The notes below the pieces were generated by a model. That model searched no databases. It had not been told where the DNA came from and saw nothing but the letters and a program-made list of their open reading frames with translations. This document shows, piece by piece, positions 26,095-34,278 of a DNA stretch of 64,000 bases (the first letter of the stretch is position 1; each line of letters starts with the position of its first letter). Both the position numbers and the translations under genes were made by a program. This DNA comes from Methanimicrococcus blatticola (lineage in GTDB: Archaea > Halobacteriota > Methanosarcinia > Methanosarcinales > Methanosarcinaceae), in assembly GCF_004363215.1 (NCBI RefSeq), contig NZ_SNYS01000010.1, positions 1-64,000 on the forward strand, written 5' to 3'.

Positions 26095-27394
26095 CTAAAT
26101 CTCCCCACCTTATTTCATTATAAGATTTTTCCGCCGGGTCTTTTGTAAATAATTCTCTGATTTCACTCTTCTCATTGGAGCTGATTTTCGCAATGGAATC
26201 CGCTTTCAAAAGCGTCTCCGGAACTTTTCCGATTGATAATTCATACAATACCTTTTTCGTCATTTTTCGTCTCATTTCATCATCTTTGATGAGCCCGTAT
26301 ATGCTTTCAATTTTAAAGACAATTTGAGTTCCGTCAAACGGTACGCGAACCATAAAGAAAACCGGCAGATAATCTTCGTCATCAAATTTACGGCGAAGCG
26401 TTTCATCAACAAGCGGTGAATTGGGTTTGATTTCTTTGTCATAAAACTGGTTCGGCTGAATAAACCAATTCGAATATGTGATTTTAAATCGGTTTCCGCT
26501 GTCCGCGTTTTCTTTCTTTTTTTCGGCGGCTTCACTCTCGTTTTCCGGTTTCAAAAACGATTTGAAAAGCTGCGTGTCGGTTGCCCACGGCAGTTCCGTA
26601 AATATCTTCTCTTCTTTTGCTTTTTCCCGAAGCAAATTCAAAATTTGAGTTTCTGCCGGATTTTTCACAAAACCAATCACCGGCATTTTGTTTTCCAAAT
26701 GGAAATCCATGATGTCAATATAGTTCTGAAGAATCTTTTTCGCGTTTCTGTCATGCCGAATCAGAACTTTGTCTGAATTCGTTCCCATCCAAAACATCAG
26801 CTGTTTCGGATAAACCGGTCCGTCCATGATGAAAAATCCGGTCGTATCCATGTCCGGCTGCGTCCATAAAATGTGTTCCGACTCGGACGCGTAAATCGAA
26901 TAATCATGAACCATCCGTCCCGCGCGAATTTTTAAAACCGACGGATCAATTTGAATCACTTTGCTTCGCCCGAACCCGTCATCAAACGTTTTCCAGGATT
27001 CATTTTCCGGCAGTTTTGTTTTCTTTCCCGATGGAAACCCGGTGCAAACAATGGTTCTTTTGCGATGCAGATTCAAGTCTGTCGGGGTTGACGCCATGGC
27101 AGCGTGGCAGATGTCTAAAAACAAACCGCGTTCAAAAAGAATCGGATTCGTGCTGCCACTGTCGGAAGAATAAGTCACTTTATATTCGTCTTCCGTCAGG
27201 CTCATGCGCCGCACATCGGCTGACGCGCGGAAAAGTTTGCCGACGGCTTTTAAAATGATTTTGTCATCCTGTCGAAGTTCTGATAATAATTTAAAAATTT
27301 CAAAAATGTCCTGTGACTCTTTTTCGGTGTATGAGTATTCAATTTCTGACGCGATGTCGGAAATTTCTTTCATGTGAACAGGTTCAAGAGTCAT
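26084..27394 (-). CDS. nurA: NurA-domain nuclease
   Basis: Probable 5'-3' exonuclease partner of HerA for processing DNA double-strand breaks. The 436-residue protein is longer than usual. Recognisable NurA features are the strand after an SSDSGST-like motif near residue 92, IMDGPVYPKQL with an acidic residue near 209, and VIGFVKNPAETQIL near 265 with the conserved lysine. Identification leans on the operon with herA. I chose ATG 27394: a TTTTATATTTT box lies about 25-30 nt upstream, so the mRNA would be nearly leaderless, and no ribosome-binding site is visible at either ATG 27394 or ATG 27373. Confidence 0.75.
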   Translation of the reverse strand: MTLEPVHMKEISDIASEIEYSYTEKESQDIFEIFKLLSELRQDDKIILKAVGKLFRASADVRRMSLTEDEYKVTYSSDSGSTNPILFERGLFLDICHAAMASTPTDLNLHRKRTIVCTGFPSGKKTKLPENESWKTFDDGFGRSKVIQIDPSVLKIRAGRMVHDYSIYASESEHILWTQPDMDTTGFFIMDGPVYPKQLMFWMGTNSDKVLIRHDRNAKKILQNYIDIMDFHLENKMPVIGFVKNPAETQILNLLREKAKEEKIFTELPWATDTQLFKSFLKPENESEAAEKKKENADSGNRFKITYSNWFIQPNQFYDKEIKPNSPLVDETLRRKFDDEDYLPVFFMVRVPFDGTQIVFKIESIYGLIKDDEMRRKMTKKVLYELSIGKVPETLLKADSIAKISSNEKSEIRELFTKDPAEKSYNEIRWGDLDEF

Positions 27395-27508
27395 AAGGAT
27401 GACAAACGTTGTTAAAATATAAAAGTTCTTCAAGCGCGGTGAAAGTGGGCGGTTGTTGATTGATATATCCCGGTATATTGGAAGATGTAAATAATATTCA
27501 TACAATCA

Positions 27509-27520
27509 TATTTATAAAAA
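27509..27520 (+). promoter_or_regulatory. Probable TATA box of the superoxide dismutase gene
   Basis: ATTTATAAAAAT lies about 45 nt before the start codon, giving a leader of about 20 nt that contains GGAGG. Confidence 0.5.
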
Positions 27521-27561
27521 TAATGCCTATCTGTTTTATTCAATCATTCGGAGGATTAATT

Positions 27562-28140
27562 ATGGCTGTCGAATACATTAAATTGCCTTATGAACAGGAC
27601 GCTTTAGAACCTGTCATCACAAGAAGTACAATCGGATTCCATTACGGAAAACACCTCAAAACATATGTTGACAAAACAAATGAGCTCATCAAAGGAACCG
27701 AGTTTGAAAATCTGTCTTTGGAAGACATCGTCAAGAAAGCGGAAGGTCCGCTCTTCAACAACGCCGGGCAAGTTTTGAATCACAATCTTTACTTCATGCA
27801 ATTCGTTTCGCAAGGCAGCGGCAAACCGATCGGCAAACTCGCAAAAGCGATTGACGACACATTCGGCTCATTTGAAAATTTCACAAAAGAATTTGAAGCC
27901 GCCGGCATCGGCCTTTTCGGCTCCGGTTGGGTTTTTTTGGCAAAAGACAAAAACGGCAAACTTTCAATTGTTAAAGGACAGAATGCCGAAAATCCGATTA
28001 CAAAAGGCATGGAAACAGTTTTAGTCATTGACGTCTGGGAACACGCTTATTATTTGGATTACCAAAACAGGCGCGCCGATTATCTGAAACTTGTTTGGAA
28101 TATTATTGACTGGAACGAAGCCGAAAGAAGGTTTGAGTAA
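27562..28140 (+). CDS. sod: Superoxide dismutase (Fe/Mn family)
   Basis: Cytosolic enzyme that converts superoxide to oxygen and H2O2. The 192-residue protein shows the four metal ligands in the usual places: His in GFHYGKHLKTY, His in NHNLYFMQF, and Asp plus His in DVWEHAYYLDYQNRRADYL. GSGWVFL is also typical. The Q-type residue placement suggests the iron form, but I cannot prove the metal from sequence. Start ATG 27562 follows GGAGGATTAAT. It is monocistronic and probably works with the peroxiredoxin at 424. Confidence 0.95.
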   Translation: MAVEYIKLPYEQDALEPVITRSTIGFHYGKHLKTYVDKTNELIKGTEFENLSLEDIVKKAEGPLFNNAGQVLNHNLYFMQFVSQGSGKPIGKLAKAIDDTFGSFENFTKEFEAAGIGLFGSGWVFLAKDKNGKLSIVKGQNAENPITKGMETVLVIDVWEHAYYLDYQNRRADYLKLVWNIIDWNEAERRFE

Positions 28141-28167
28141 AAATCCTTCGCTCCGCTCGGAATTTTT
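28139..28167. repeat. Family C palindrome behind sod
   Basis: AAAAATCC and GGAATTTTT flank TTCGCTCCGCTC, nearly the same as the palindrome at 24158-24186. It overlaps the sod stop codon and may terminate transcription. Confidence 0.65.
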
Positions 28168-28515
28168 CAAAAAACAATTTTGGGCGGCGTTTGTGAAACG
28201 CTTACGCGTTTTACGTCTCCGCCTCCGATCTCATCAGGTGCTTATTTAAAAATCGCTTCTCGATTTTTAAGCGGCTTTGCCACGGTTAAGGCGGTACTGA
28301 AAATCTTTGTTTAATGGGCGTCGCCGTGCGCAAGCCCTCGGTTTTTTAATTATATGAAAATGAGCTGTCTCTTTTTTTGGTCAAACGGCATCATTTCCCT
28401 CTGACACTATTTATTATATCTGATTCAAAAGCAATATATAATATCGGAGCGGATTATAGGTCAGTTTAAATTTATATTTTCACTTTAAATTTGGTTACAT
28501 GAGGTCGACTCTGAT
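28168..28515. other. Hairpin-rich intergenic region
   Basis: Contains ACGCGTTTTACG-type and AAAAATCG ... CGATTTTT (28248-28268) hairpins, GGGCGGCG and GGCGGTACT segments that recall 24190-24210, and GGGCGTCGCCGTGCGC near 28317. The right part (28430-28450) has ATATATAATATC, a plausible TATA region for the prenyl synthase gene. No gene is supported. Confidence 0.5.
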
Positions 28516-29397
28516 ATGAAAATTGAAGAATGGGACGAATATAAAACATTTATAAATGCTATTACTGAGGCGGTTTCGAATATTTCCGAACTGCCGTCTT
28601 TAACAAAAATAACGAGTCATGTGTTTAACGCGAGCGGTAAAAAACTTCGCCCGCTTGTTATTACACTTTCCTGCGGTGCTTGCGGCGGTAATTATAAAGA
28701 TGCAATCAACGCCTGTCTCGCAATCGAGGGCATTCACACGGCCTCTTTGATTCACGATGACATTTTGGATGAAGGTATGATGCGCCGCAATCAGCAAACA
28801 CTTCACACACTGTACGGTCCGGCCGCGGCAATTTTGTGCGGCGATTTTTTGATTGCCAAAGCAATCGAATGGATTTCCGTTTATGAAAAACAAATCGTTT
28901 GGGACTTCGGTCATTCCGGTGCTTTGCTTTCCGAAGGCGAAGTTCTGGATGCCGGCATCAAGCGCGGCGAAATGACAATGGATGAATACACCGAATGCAT
29001 TTACAAAAAGACGGCCGCGCTCTTTGAAATCAGTGCAAAAATCGGTTCCCGTGTCGCTGTTCCGGGCAATGAAGAAATGATTGAAAAATTCGGCCGCTTC
29101 GGTTATGAATTCGGCATGGCTTATCAAATCGTTGACGACTTGCTCGAAGATTTCGGGGTTTACGAAGACAAAGAATCCGGTGTTCTTTCCGACAGCCTTT
29201 TCTCAATTTATATACGCTCAATGGATGCCGATGCCGCTGCTAAAGAAACGGTCGGCGTCGCCGAAGCTTATTTGCTTCGCGCCAAAGACGAATTATCCGG
29301 CGTTGCCGACTCTCCGTCCAAAGAAAAATTACTCGCGCTCGTTGATTACGTGAATGATTTGATGGACAGCGTCAGATTCGCGCCGGCTCAGAGTTGA
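28516..29397 (+). CDS. Polyprenyl (geranylgeranyl) diphosphate synthase
   Basis: Trans-isoprenyl diphosphate synthase that extends allylic diphosphates with isopentenyl diphosphate to make the C20 or longer lipid chains. The 293-residue all-helical protein has GKKLRP near residue 36, the first aspartate-rich motif in IHDDILDEGMMRRN near 77, and the second in YQIVDDLLEDFG near 203. The second motif lacks the canonical DDxxD spacing (DDLLED) but keeps the key aspartates. A small residue (Ala/Thr) precedes the first motif, consistent with a longer product than farnesyl. GAGGTCGACTCTGAT precedes the ATG. Confidence 0.9.
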   Translation: MKIEEWDEYKTFINAITEAVSNISELPSLTKITSHVFNASGKKLRPLVITLSCGACGGNYKDAINACLAIEGIHTASLIHDDILDEGMMRRNQQTLHTLYGPAAAILCGDFLIAKAIEWISVYEKQIVWDFGHSGALLSEGEVLDAGIKRGEMTMDEYTECIYKKTAALFEISAKIGSRVAVPGNEEMIEKFGRFGYEFGMAYQIVDDLLEDFGVYEDKESGVLSDSLFSIYIRSMDADAAAKETVGVAEAYLLRAKDELSGVADSPSKEKLLALVDYVNDLMDSVRFAPAQS

Positions 29398-29424
29398 TTT
29401 CGTCAACTCTTTTCCTTTTTTTTA
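29391..29424 (+). terminator. Terminator after the prenyl synthase gene
   Basis: GAGTTGA-TTTCG-TCAACTC spans the stop codon and is followed by TTTTCCTTTTTTTT. Confidence 0.8.
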
Positions 29425-29526
29425 TTTTCGCTGAATCAACGCTTATTTTTTTTAAAAGTGAGATTGCAAATTTTTATATGCAGCCTTTTCTAATTAACTT
29501 TCATATTTCAAAAAGAGGTTTATCCA

Positions 29527-30720
29527 ATGCAAATTTATGATTATAAAGTCGTTAAAATCAATGCCGATGTCGTTGACGGCAAAGTTGTTCTGGAAGCAAC
29601 GGGGCCGCTTTCAATTGCGGCAAAACCGATGATCAATAAAATCAACGCGGTTTTTCAGGAAGAAAAGCCGATTTCCGCAACAGATGATAAAATTATTTTC
29701 TCAACTTGGATTCCGGAAATTCCCGGGCCCGTTTTCAACCGTTTGATCAATTCTCAAATCGGTTTTTCACTTTTGAATAAAAGAATTCCCGATCAGGTTT
29801 CTGTCGGCGTGACTCCGCGCTGCCCGAACAAATGCATTCACTGCGGCGCGGCCGATATGATGGCGCCGAACAATGAAATGACGGTTGAAGAAATTAAAAA
29901 CACAATTGATCAGGCATTGGATATGGGCACTTATCTCGTTACGATTGACGGCGGCGAACCGATGGTTCGAAACGACCTCCCCGAAATTATCGGCAACATC
30001 GATAAAACCAAAACAACGGTTTCCATGTTCACTTCCGGCTTCCGTCTCAACGACGAGCGCGCTAAAGCGCTCAAAGACGCCGGTCTTTATTCCGCGAAAA
30101 TCAGTTTTGACAGTACCGACCCCGAAGTTCATGACAAATTCCGCGGAAGAAAAGGCGCGTTTGAAGGTGCCGTCGAAGCCGCAAAAGCCGCCAAACGCGC
30201 GGGAATCATGACAGACTTATATCTGACAATTTCACCCTACAACATCGACAACATTGACGATTTGTATCAAATGGCAATCGATCTCGACATGGATGAAATG
30301 TCCATGACCGGAATTATCGCCGTCGGCAACTGGAAAGAACACGAAGATGAAGTGCTCACTCGCGCTGACGCCAAGCGGTTGGAAGCGTTCCACAAGAGTA
30401 AAAATTCAACTCCCGAAGGACCGCGCGTGACGGCGTTGCCGTACCTGATGGGGCCCGATATGTTCGGCTGCTTTGCCGGCAACCGCTGGATGCATATCGC
30501 GTCAACAGGAGATGCGCTGCCATGCCCGTACACGCCGCTCACATTCGGCAACATTCGCGACAAGCCGCTCACAGAAATCTGGTCGGCAATGGGCAAACAC
30601 CCCGCCTACAAAAAACAATCCATGGTTTGTATGATGCGCGACCCCGAATTCCGCCAAAAATATATTCATACAATTCCCGAAGGCGAACAATTGCCTTATT
30701 ATGTCGGGCCGAGAAAATAA
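29527..30720 (+). CDS. Radical SAM protein with SPASM-like C-terminus
   Basis: A 397-residue enzyme with an unusual N-terminal domain of about 95 residues, then the radical SAM core with the [4Fe-4S] motif CPNKCIHC near residue 98, the GGEP motif (DGGEPMVR) near 140 and SxKISFDS. The C-terminal part has three more cysteines (FGCFAG, LPCPYTP, MVCMM), suggesting an auxiliary cluster. IASTGDALPCPYTPLTFGNI is typical of SPASM/twitch proteins. The substrate is unknown. Position behind a prenyl synthase raises the possibility of lipid chemistry, but a separate terminator lies between the two, so the link is weak. Confidence 0.75.
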   Translation: MQIYDYKVVKINADVVDGKVVLEATGPLSIAAKPMINKINAVFQEEKPISATDDKIIFSTWIPEIPGPVFNRLINSQIGFSLLNKRIPDQVSVGVTPRCPNKCIHCGAADMMAPNNEMTVEEIKNTIDQALDMGTYLVTIDGGEPMVRNDLPEIIGNIDKTKTTVSMFTSGFRLNDERAKALKDAGLYSAKISFDSTDPEVHDKFRGRKGAFEGAVEAAKAAKRAGIMTDLYLTISPYNIDNIDDLYQMAIDLDMDEMSMTGIIAVGNWKEHEDEVLTRADAKRLEAFHKSKNSTPEGPRVTALPYLMGPDMFGCFAGNRWMHIASTGDALPCPYTPLTFGNIRDKPLTEIWSAMGKHPAYKKQSMVCMMRDPEFRQKYIHTIPEGEQLPYYVGPRK

Positions 30721-30832
30721 TCTCTCGCCCTTCATCTTTTCTCTTTTCTTTTTTCACGCTGTCTGCTTATCTCGGCAGCAAAAGACCTTTTATCATGAAA
30801 GCCATTGACTTATTATCGGATGTGGTGTTTTT

Positions 30833-31192
30833 ATGGATAAAAAGAAAGAAACAATCTCTTCAATTCTTATTTTTTTAGTATTGGTCGCCGTCGGGTTCGC
30901 TGTGAATTATTATTTTGAAATTGTCGCCGGCGAATTCAGCTATTTCTCAATCGGTATCATCATCGTAGCGCCCATTCTCATTTCGTTCGCTTATTCCGGT
31001 CTGAAATATTCCAATAAATGGATGATTGGCGCGATTGTATTTTCTGTGATTTTATACATTATGTATCTCATCGGCGCGGAATGGCCGATTTGGACTCAAA
31101 TGGCAGTTCTCGCTTGCTCTTGCTTCTACTTAATCGGAATGGCTTATTTGAAATCAAAGGCTGAAAAAGAATTCGGGCCGGTCAGTGAATAA
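30833..31192 (+). CDS. Small four-helix membrane protein, 119 residues
   Basis: Four hydrophobic segments (about residues 8-28, 40-56, 63-83 and 90-107) separated by short polar loops, with a lysine-rich start (MDKKKET) and an acidic/basic tail. I recognise no family. It stands alone between the radical SAM gene and the TPP riboswitch. Similar orphan membrane proteins of 110-140 residues occur at 33203 and 46605 in this window. Confidence 0.65.
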   Translation: MDKKKETISSILIFLVLVAVGFAVNYYFEIVAGEFSYFSIGIIIVAPILISFAYSGLKYSNKWMIGAIVFSVILYIMYLIGAEWPIWTQMAVLACSCFYLIGMAYLKSKAEKEFGPVSE

Positions 31193-31387
31193 TTTTTGAA
31201 TATTCATTTTCTTCTTTTCTTAATTTTTTTTACTTTTTATTTGAACAGCTTTGCTGTTTTGAATTGCTTTTTTTGGATTGTTTTATTATTTTGATTTGTC
31301 AACCAATCCTCCAAAAAGCAGGCTGACAAATCCGAAAGTAATAAATATGCCGGGGAATTATTCCAAATATCGGTCTTACGGTCCGCA

Positions 31388-31404
31388 TTAATATATTTAA
31401 TACA
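31388..31404 (+). promoter_or_regulatory. Probable TATA box upstream of the TPP riboswitch
   Basis: TTAATATATTTAATACA lies about 25-35 nt before the inferred 5' end of the riboswitch, the right spacing for an archaeal promoter. Confidence 0.55.
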
Positions 31405-31426
31405 TTTTTAAAAATCACATACTTTT

Positions 31427-31529
31427 AAATACGGGTGCCTGCGGGTGGGAAACCTGCTGATATCATCCTTTAAGGATGGGGCTGAGATCATACCGTTTAA
31501 CTTGATCCGGGTAATTCCGGCGGAAGGAA
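31427..31529 (+). promoter_or_regulatory. TPP riboswitch (THI element) of thiM
   Basis: The conserved THI core is plainly present: ACGGGTGCCTGCGGGTGGGA at the P1/P2 side, GCTGAGATCATACC, then AACTTGATCCGGGTAATTCC and GGCGGAAGGAA, which closes the junction. A variable P3 arm (ATCATCCTTTAAGGATGGG) lies between. The element ends 4 nt before the thiM start codon and its final GGAAGGAA doubles as the ribosome-binding site, so ligand binding should block translation initiation. The family is well known in bacteria and rare in archaea. Confidence 0.95.
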
Positions 31530-31533
31530 AAAT

Positions 31534-32391
31534 ATGAACACAATAAACACAGCGGACGCAGTTGTCCGCAACATTTCTACGGCCGTTGAAGAAGTCAGGA
31601 AACAAAATCCTCTTGTCGGCTCTTGGACGAATTTTGTAACCATTAATCTTGTTGCCAATGCGCAACTTGCAGTCGGCGGCAGAGCCGCAATGTGCTTCTT
31701 GCCCGATGAAGCCGAGCCTTTGGCTTTCGTTTCAAAATCAATTTATGTTAATGTCGGGACACTCCAGCCGATTGCCTGCCAATCTCTTCCGGCAGCGGCA
31801 AAAGCGGCAGCGGAGGCAAATAAGCCGTGGGTTCTTGATCCGGTTGCGGCCGGTCTTGGTGATACGCGCACTTCTGTTCTGAAAGATTTAAAACAGTATA
31901 AGCCAACCATTATTCGCGGAAATGCATCCGAAATCATTACTTTGGCAAATCTTTGGGGGCTGGAAACTGAAATTAAAGGAAAAGTCGAAGGCGTTGATTC
32001 CACTGATACTGTCAGAGAAGCCGCAAGTTCCGCGTTAAAACTTGCCGAATATACAGGCGGAGCGGTGGCGGTTTCCGGTGAAATTGATCTTATTTTAAAT
32101 TCTGAAAAAGCTTATTATTTAACAGGCGGCTCGGAAATGCTGGAATGCATAACGGGTGCCGGCTGTTCTCTCGGCGGTGTGATGGCGGTGTTTGCGGCGG
32201 TGACCGATGCGTTAACGGCGGCTCTTACAGCTTCTGTTTTCTATAAAGCCGCGTCTGATAAAGCCGTGTCCGGCGGAAAGATTGGAACATTTTCATTTCA
32301 AACCGCTTTTGTGGATTACTTAAGTCTGTTAACGCCGTCAGACATCGCAGAATATTCGGAAAAACATTTAACTTTGCAGGAATGCGATTGA
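31534..32391 (+). CDS. thiM: Hydroxyethylthiazole kinase
   Basis: Salvage kinase that phosphorylates 4-methyl-5-(2-hydroxyethyl)thiazole for thiamine synthesis. The 285-residue ribokinase-like protein has NPLVGSWTNFVTINLVANAQLAVGG at its start region (in the usual place for the substrate-binding N-P/N-x-V-T segment), PWVLDPVAAG near residue 107, IRGNASEI near 127 and the anion-hole segment TGAGCSLGG near 207. It is controlled by the TPP riboswitch directly upstream and followed by thiE after 12 nt, so both respond to thiamine diphosphate. Confidence 0.95.
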   Translation: MNTINTADAVVRNISTAVEEVRKQNPLVGSWTNFVTINLVANAQLAVGGRAAMCFLPDEAEPLAFVSKSIYVNVGTLQPIACQSLPAAAKAAAEANKPWVLDPVAAGLGDTRTSVLKDLKQYKPTIIRGNASEIITLANLWGLETEIKGKVEGVDSTDTVREAASSALKLAEYTGGAVAVSGEIDLILNSEKAYYLTGGSEMLECITGAGCSLGGVMAVFAAVTDALTAALTASVFYKAASDKAVSGGKIGTFSFQTAFVDYLSLLTPSDIAEYSEKHLTLQECD

Positions 32392-32403
32392 GGAGCTGAG
32401 TTT

Positions 32404-33147
32404 GTGGAAATTGAAGCTAATCCTCTTAACTCTCTTGTTCCTCTTAATCATCATAATCATCTTCGGACAAGTTTTGATTTATCTGTTTATTTCATCGCCG
32501 GTCCTGAAAATCTTAAACCCGACGATACTTTTCAAAATCTTCTTTCAAAAGCAATCGCGGGCGGAATTACTTTTTTCCAACTGCGGTCTAAAACAGCATC
32601 TGCGCGGGAAATCATGGAGTTGGGGCGTATTGCCGCTGAAGAAATCAAAAAAGCCGGCAAAAGCGAACAAATCGCGCTTGTTATTGATGACCGGTTAGAC
32701 ATTGCTTTGGCTTTGAGAGCGGAAGGCGTTAAAATTGACGGCGTTCACCTCGGTCAAAGTGATATTCCTGTTGAGTTCGCAAGAGAAATGCTCGGCGAAA
32801 ACGCAATTGTCGGTCTTTCCGCCCGTTCTGAAGAACTTTTTGATTATGTCAAAAATTTTAAACCCGGAATCGTCGACTATCTCGGAGCCGGCCCGCTGCA
32901 TGAAACGCAAACAAAGCCTGATTGCGGTTTGGTCAACGGCGTCGTTATTGAGCGTACTTTTGATGAGATTCAAAAATTAAAAACATTAAGTCCTTTGCCG
33001 ATTGTTGTCGGCGGCGGTGTCAAAGCAGAAGATTTACCGCGCCTTAAAGCAACAGGCATCGACGGATTTTTTGTTGTAAGCGCAATCGCTTCCTCCGACG
33101 ATCCTTTTAACGCGACGGAAACTTTAGTAAATATTTGGAAAAATTAA
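32404..33147 (+). CDS. thiE: Thiamine phosphate synthase
   Basis: TIM-barrel enzyme that joins HMP diphosphate and thiazole phosphate to form thiamine monophosphate. The 247-residue protein has a 27-residue extra N-terminus, then GGITFFQLRSK near 59, ALVIDDRLDIA near 97, VHLGQSD near 118, DYLGAGPLHETQTKP near 164 and the phosphate-binding IVVGGGV near 203. It starts at GTG after GAGGAGCTGAG that overlaps the end of thiM. It shares the TPP-controlled transcript with thiM, together a complete thiazole salvage pair. Confidence 0.94.
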   Translation: MEIEANPLNSLVPLNHHNHLRTSFDLSVYFIAGPENLKPDDTFQNLLSKAIAGGITFFQLRSKTASAREIMELGRIAAEEIKKAGKSEQIALVIDDRLDIALALRAEGVKIDGVHLGQSDIPVEFAREMLGENAIVGLSARSEELFDYVKNFKPGIVDYLGAGPLHETQTKPDCGLVNGVVIERTFDEIQKLKTLSPLPIVVGGGVKAEDLPRLKATGIDGFFVVSAIASSDDPFNATETLVNIWKN

Positions 33148-33202
33148 ATCTGCGGAATAAATTTATGAAGTGAGCACGTACGAACAATTAAGGAGATCAC
33201 TT

Positions 33203-33561
33203 ATGAATAAAGATACAAAAATTAAACTCATTTTTTAAATTCCTTATTGATTGTCTGTGCTCATTTCTTCTATTATGACATTTATCTTGATATGCGTTTA
33301 CCGCTTTCTTTATTTCTTATCGGCGGTTGGGGCGGTCTTCTTCTTCTTTATGCAATTCTCGCTCCCAAAATGTCGCGAACGTCTGATTATTCTAAAATTA
33401 TCAGCGTTGTCGGAATTTTGATTGCATTTTGTTCTTTGATTCTTTATGTTTCTTATTTCTTAGGAGTCTGGGAAAATAAATGGTTTTCATCCATTGTTTC
33501 TTTTATAGTTCTTGGATATGCTCTCTTTTTGTCATGGTACAAAAACGGGTGGTGGGGTTAA
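33203..33561 (+). pseudogene. Small membrane protein gene frameshifted in a T6 tract
   Basis: An ATG at 33203 with an excellent AAGGAGATCAC site encodes MNKDTKIKLIF and then hits TAA at 33236-33238, inside a run of six T (33231-33236). Adding one T (or slipping back one base) joins it to the downstream frame and yields FLNSLLIVCAHFFYYD followed by three further hydrophobic segments ending WYKNGWWG. The repaired protein would be about 119 residues with four transmembrane helices. This may be a sequencing error, slippage-based phase variation, or a recent mutation. The family is unknown. Confidence 0.65.
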
Positions 33562-33951
33562 CAACATTTTCTCTTTTCAAAAACAACCCCTTCTTTTCTA
33601 ATATATTTGTCATGATTTTGCATGATTAAGCCGAACGTTTACATTTCAGTCGGTTGTTCACTTTTTTGAAAATTCGGCAAAACCTTTTTAATATAGTCTC
33701 TCTTTATTCGTTTTGCATTTTGGAGCTTTTGGTTTAAAACATGTGTTGGAGGCTTTGTTCTCGCTGTAAGATTCTGTCATGATTGTTCATGGTTGAAGCC
33801 GAAAGTGGTTCAATAAGTCATTGAAAATGAATTGTTTTAACCAATTTGCTTATATATGGGGTAATGAATTGACTACTTTACCCTTTATCTGACGGCATAA
33901 TCCTTGCATTCGCAGTGATTATCCGTTATAAAATATAGAGACGGTATTCGC
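33562..33951. promoter_or_regulatory. Duplicated promoter region of the ATP synthase operon
   Basis: Two related blocks lie 167 bp apart: 33608-33638 and 33775-33806 both read TGTCATGATT, then a variable few bases, CATG, and AAGCCGAA. Each is followed at a similar distance (roughly 45 to 60 bp) by a TATA-like box: TTTTTAATATAG (33685-33696) and GCTTATATATGG (33849-33859). The second would place the transcript start near 33884, some 70 nt before the first gene. This looks like an operator-plus-promoter unit that has been duplicated. Confidence 0.5.
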
Positions 33952-34278
33952 ATGGCTAATAATGAAATCTTATCTGAAATTAAAAAGGCAGAAGAAGATG
34001 CAAAAAAAGCGGTAAGCGAGGCCACCGAAGCCAAGAATCAGACAATTGCAAAAGCACGCGCTGAAGCCCGCCAAATCGTTGAAGATGGCGAAGAAGACGC
34101 GGTGAAAACCGCTCAAAACGCTCTTCGATCCGGCGAAGCTGAAATCGATGCCAAACGCAATGAGATTGTTGAGAAAGGTGTTCGCGAAGCCGAATCTGTA
34201 GCTATGAAATCCCAATCAAATATTCCAAAGGCTGTTGATTTTTTACTCGAGGAATTTGAAAGGGAGATACGCGTATGA
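33952..34278 (+). CDS. ahaH: A-type ATP synthase subunit H (peripheral stalk)
   Basis: A 108-residue, almost wholly helical, heptad-patterned protein rich in Ala, Glu and Lys, which pairs with subunit E in the peripheral stalks that hold the catalytic head still. The right-handed coiled-coil pattern of Ala/Glu (KAEEDAKKAVSEATEAKNQ) is typical. It is the first gene of the nine-gene operon and overlaps the start of ahaI by 4 nt. Confidence 0.9.
   Translation: MANNEILSEIKKAEEDAKKAVSEATEAKNQTIAKARAEARQIVEDGEEDAVKTAQNALRSGEAEIDAKRNEIVEKGVREAESVAMKSQSNIPKAVDFLLEEFEREIRV

Noticed and set aside
28139-28515. tRNA or other stable RNA in the GC-rich hairpin region
   Set aside because: No T-loop GTTC-A box or cloverleaf could be laid out, and the hairpins are shared with another intergenic region.
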